Origin: Cardiobacteriales bacterium
Lineage (GTDB): Bacteria > Pseudomonadota > Gammaproteobacteria > Cardiobacteriales > Wohlfahrtiimonadaceae
Length of the DNA: 15,227 nt
NCBI GenBank assembly: GCA_030150565.1
Contig: JASLFR010000111.1
Span: 1-15,227 of the forward strand
Direction of reading: 5' to 3'
Shown in pieces: positions 13,996 to 15,227 of this stretch. Below the pieces are notes generated by a model, which saw only the letters and a list, made by a program, of their open reading frames with translations, was not told where the DNA came from and did not search any database. The position numbers and the translations under genes are program-made. Within the stretch, counting starts at the first letter, position 1; each line of letters begins with the position of its first letter.

Positions 13996-14117
13996 TAATT
14001 CATCCCTATCCAAGAGGGCCCAAAGCTCTTAGGTGGTGAAGCGTTTATATTTACTCTTTCCGAAGCAAAAAATTAAAAAAATAATTCGGATTATTTTGGA
14101 TAAAGGAGGTTGGTTTA
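13996..14117 (+). promoter_or_regulatory. Structured 5' leader of the second nhaC, possible cation-responsive RNA
   Basis: The predicted leader has a bulged stem CCAAGAG/CTCTT(A)GG (14010-14033), then GGTGGTGAAGCG, then TCCGAA (14059-14064). An 8-bp hairpin AAAATAAT-TCGG-ATTATTTT (14078-14097) ends shortly before the ribosome-binding site AGGAGG (14104-14109). TCCGAA can instead pair with TTCGGA (14085-14090), opening that hairpin. Transporter genes for Na+ and Li+ are known to be under riboswitch control in some bacteria, but I cannot assign this leader to a known class by eye. Confidence 0.35.
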
Positions 14118-15227
14118 ATGTCTAATGTTGAACCGATAAATCGCCATGTGCGTCTGCCCTCATTGACTGAGGCACTTATACCTATTGTTTTCATGATGTT
14201 CTCGCTCGCTGTTGCGATCTTCTTTCTCGATGCTGAGCCCCACATTCCGCTACTTTTAAGTGCAGGTGTTGCGGCGATCGTTGCGCTCCGTTTAGGCTTT
14301 CACTGGAAAGAGATTGAGAAGGGGATGCTCGACTCGGTGCGTCTTGCGCTTCAAGCGATTGTTATTTTGATGGTGATTGGAACGATTATCGGTTCGTGGA
14401 TTGCAGCGGGTATTGTGCCGACGCTCATCTATTACGGGCTCGATATTATGTCTCCCACTTACTTCTACTTTGCAGCTTGTCTCATCTGCTCTGTTGTCTC
14501 TATTGCATCGGGGAATGCGTGGACTGCAGCGGGAACGATCGGAATCGCAGTAATGGGTGTTGGAATCGGTTTAGGTATGAATCCAGCGATCGTTGCAGGT
14601 GCGGTTGTATCGGGAGTCTATTTTGGTGATAAAGTCTCACCTCTCTCTGAAACCACAAACCTTGCACCAGGAATTGTAGGGGTAGATCTCTTTAGCCATA
14701 TCCGCTATATGCTCTATACAACGATTCCCGGCCTTCTTATCTCATTGACCATCTATTTAGGGATCGGTTTAGTACAAGGCGGGGCGGGGAGTGAAGAGAT
14801 TGCGACAATTTCGGAGCTTCAGACACAACTCTCTAATCTCTTTGTGATCACCCCATGGTTACTATTGGTACCTGTATTTATCATTGTTCTGATGGTCTTT
14901 AAGATCCCAGCATTCCCTGGTTTAACGATTGGATCGATGCTCGGCATTATCTGTGCACTCTTTGTTCAAGGCATTGAGCCAACAGCAGCACTCGATATCT
15001 TAACTTCAGGATATGATGTTGAGGTACACAATCCGCAAGTACTTGCCTATTTTGGAGATGCGTCAGCTAACATCGCCTCTTCAGGCAATGAGATTGTGGG
15101 GCACTTCTTAGAGGCGCGTGCTGATGAGAGTGGGACTAGTGCTGTAATTAATGAGTTACTCAATAATGGTGGTATTGAGGCGGTTCTTCTTACAGTTTCG
15201 CTCATCATCTTTGCGATGTGTTTTGGA
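14118..15227 (+). CDS. nhaC: NhaC-family Na+/H+ antiporter (second copy), 3' truncated by window edge
   Basis: The reading frame opens at ATG 14118 and stays open to the last base, giving 370 residues; about 150 more would be expected. It is a close paralogue of the preceding gene, sharing HVRLP near the start, PHIPLLLSAGVAA, LGFHWKEIE, LALQAIVILMVIGTII, SIASGNAWTAAGTIGIA and GVYFGDKxSPLSExTNLAPG. The membrane core is nearly collinear. The loop after the sixth or so hydrophobic segment is 15 residues shorter than in the first copy. The loop starting at Gly298 (bases 15009-15167) is 22 residues longer and acidic/polar. Its ribosome-binding site is a perfect AGGAGG at 8-base spacing, much better than that of the first copy. 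The role is again likely Na+/H+ exchange. Confidence 0.9.
   Translation, partial: MSNVEPINRHVRLPSLTEALIPIVFMMFSLAVAIFFLDAEPHIPLLLSAGVAAIVALRLGFHWKEIEKGMLDSVRLALQAIVILMVIGTIIGSWIAAGIVPTLIYYGLDIMSPTYFYFAACLICSVVSIASGNAWTAAGTIGIAVMGVGIGLGMNPAIVAGAVVSGVYFGDKVSPLSETTNLAPGIVGVDLFSHIRYMLYTTIPGLLISLTIYLGIGLVQGGAGSEEIATISELQTQLSNLFVITPWLLLVPVFIIVLMVFKIPAFPGLTIGSMLGIICALFVQGIEPTAALDILTSGYDVEVHNPQVLAYFGDASANIASSGNEIVGHFLEARADESGTSAVINELLNNGGIEAVLLTVSLIIFAMCFG

Larger units (their letters stand above)
13787..14117. other. 331-bp region between the two nhaC genes
   Basis: It holds the terminator of the first gene, an 8-bp inverted repeat (13926-13948), an extended -10 promoter (13981-13989) and a structured leader of about 120 bases before the second antiporter. 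No ORF is supported on either strand; the minus-strand frame that enters it is only the antisense of the coding region. Confidence 0.65.

Noticed and set aside
14051..14245. 64-codon minus-strand ORF overlapping the second nhaC start
   Set aside because: It is antisense to the nhaC leader and coding region, with no ribosome-binding site or recognisable product.
1..15227. CRISPR arrays, tRNA or rRNA genes, insertion sequences, prophage or toxin-antitoxin modules
   Set aside because: Every stretch over 300 bases without a gene was read for repeats and folded RNA genes; none of these features was seen.

Overview
The window reads as chromosomal housekeeping DNA from a low-to-moderate-GC gammaproteobacterium. 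HtpG, SucC/SucD, FumC and the YgiM-like SH3 protein all resemble enterobacterial proteins. GatA/GatB and two NhaC antiporters, which E. coli lacks, point away from the Enterobacterales. A Cardiobacteriales-type host (Ignatzschineria/Wohlfahrtiimonas-like) would fit, but that is a guess from protein flavour and base composition. I see no prophage, insertion sequence, CRISPR array, tRNA or rRNA.

Layout: gatA (5'-truncated by the window edge) and gatB encode the Glu/Asp-tRNA amidotransferase and end at an intrinsic terminator. htpG follows behind a textbook sigma-32 promoter. After another terminator come sucC-sucD (succinyl-CoA synthetase), then a ygiM-like membrane-anchored SH3 protein. A 416-bp AT-rich gap leads to an aldehyde dehydrogenase of the aminobutyraldehyde type. 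It converges on fumC (minus strand), with one terminator for each gene between them. fumC diverges from a universal stress protein gene. A 531-bp and a 331-bp intergenic region, both rich in inverted repeats, precede two tandem nhaC-family antiporter genes. The second nhaC is cut off by the right edge of the window and stays open to the last base.

Functionally the genes cover charging of tRNA-Gln/Asn, heat-shock chaperoning, two TCA-cycle steps (succinyl-CoA to succinate, fumarate to malate), aldehyde oxidation, general stress and Na+/H+ exchange. No single new multi-gene system is evident. The signals most worth a second look are regulatory. The first nhaC leader can form mutually exclusive hairpins, one of them a terminator (CCCGAT / ATCGGG / CCCGAT), which looks like attenuation. 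A triple TAATCAT motif lies just upstream of its consensus -35. The second nhaC has a differently structured leader. The fumC extended -10 lies inside a perfect 9-bp inverted repeat. The two NhaC paralogues are nearly alike in the membrane core but differ reciprocally in length in two loops.

Several start codons are placed downstream of the longest possible ORF: sucC at 4742, ygiM at 6942 and fumC at 11024. Ribosome-binding sites and family N-termini support these choices.
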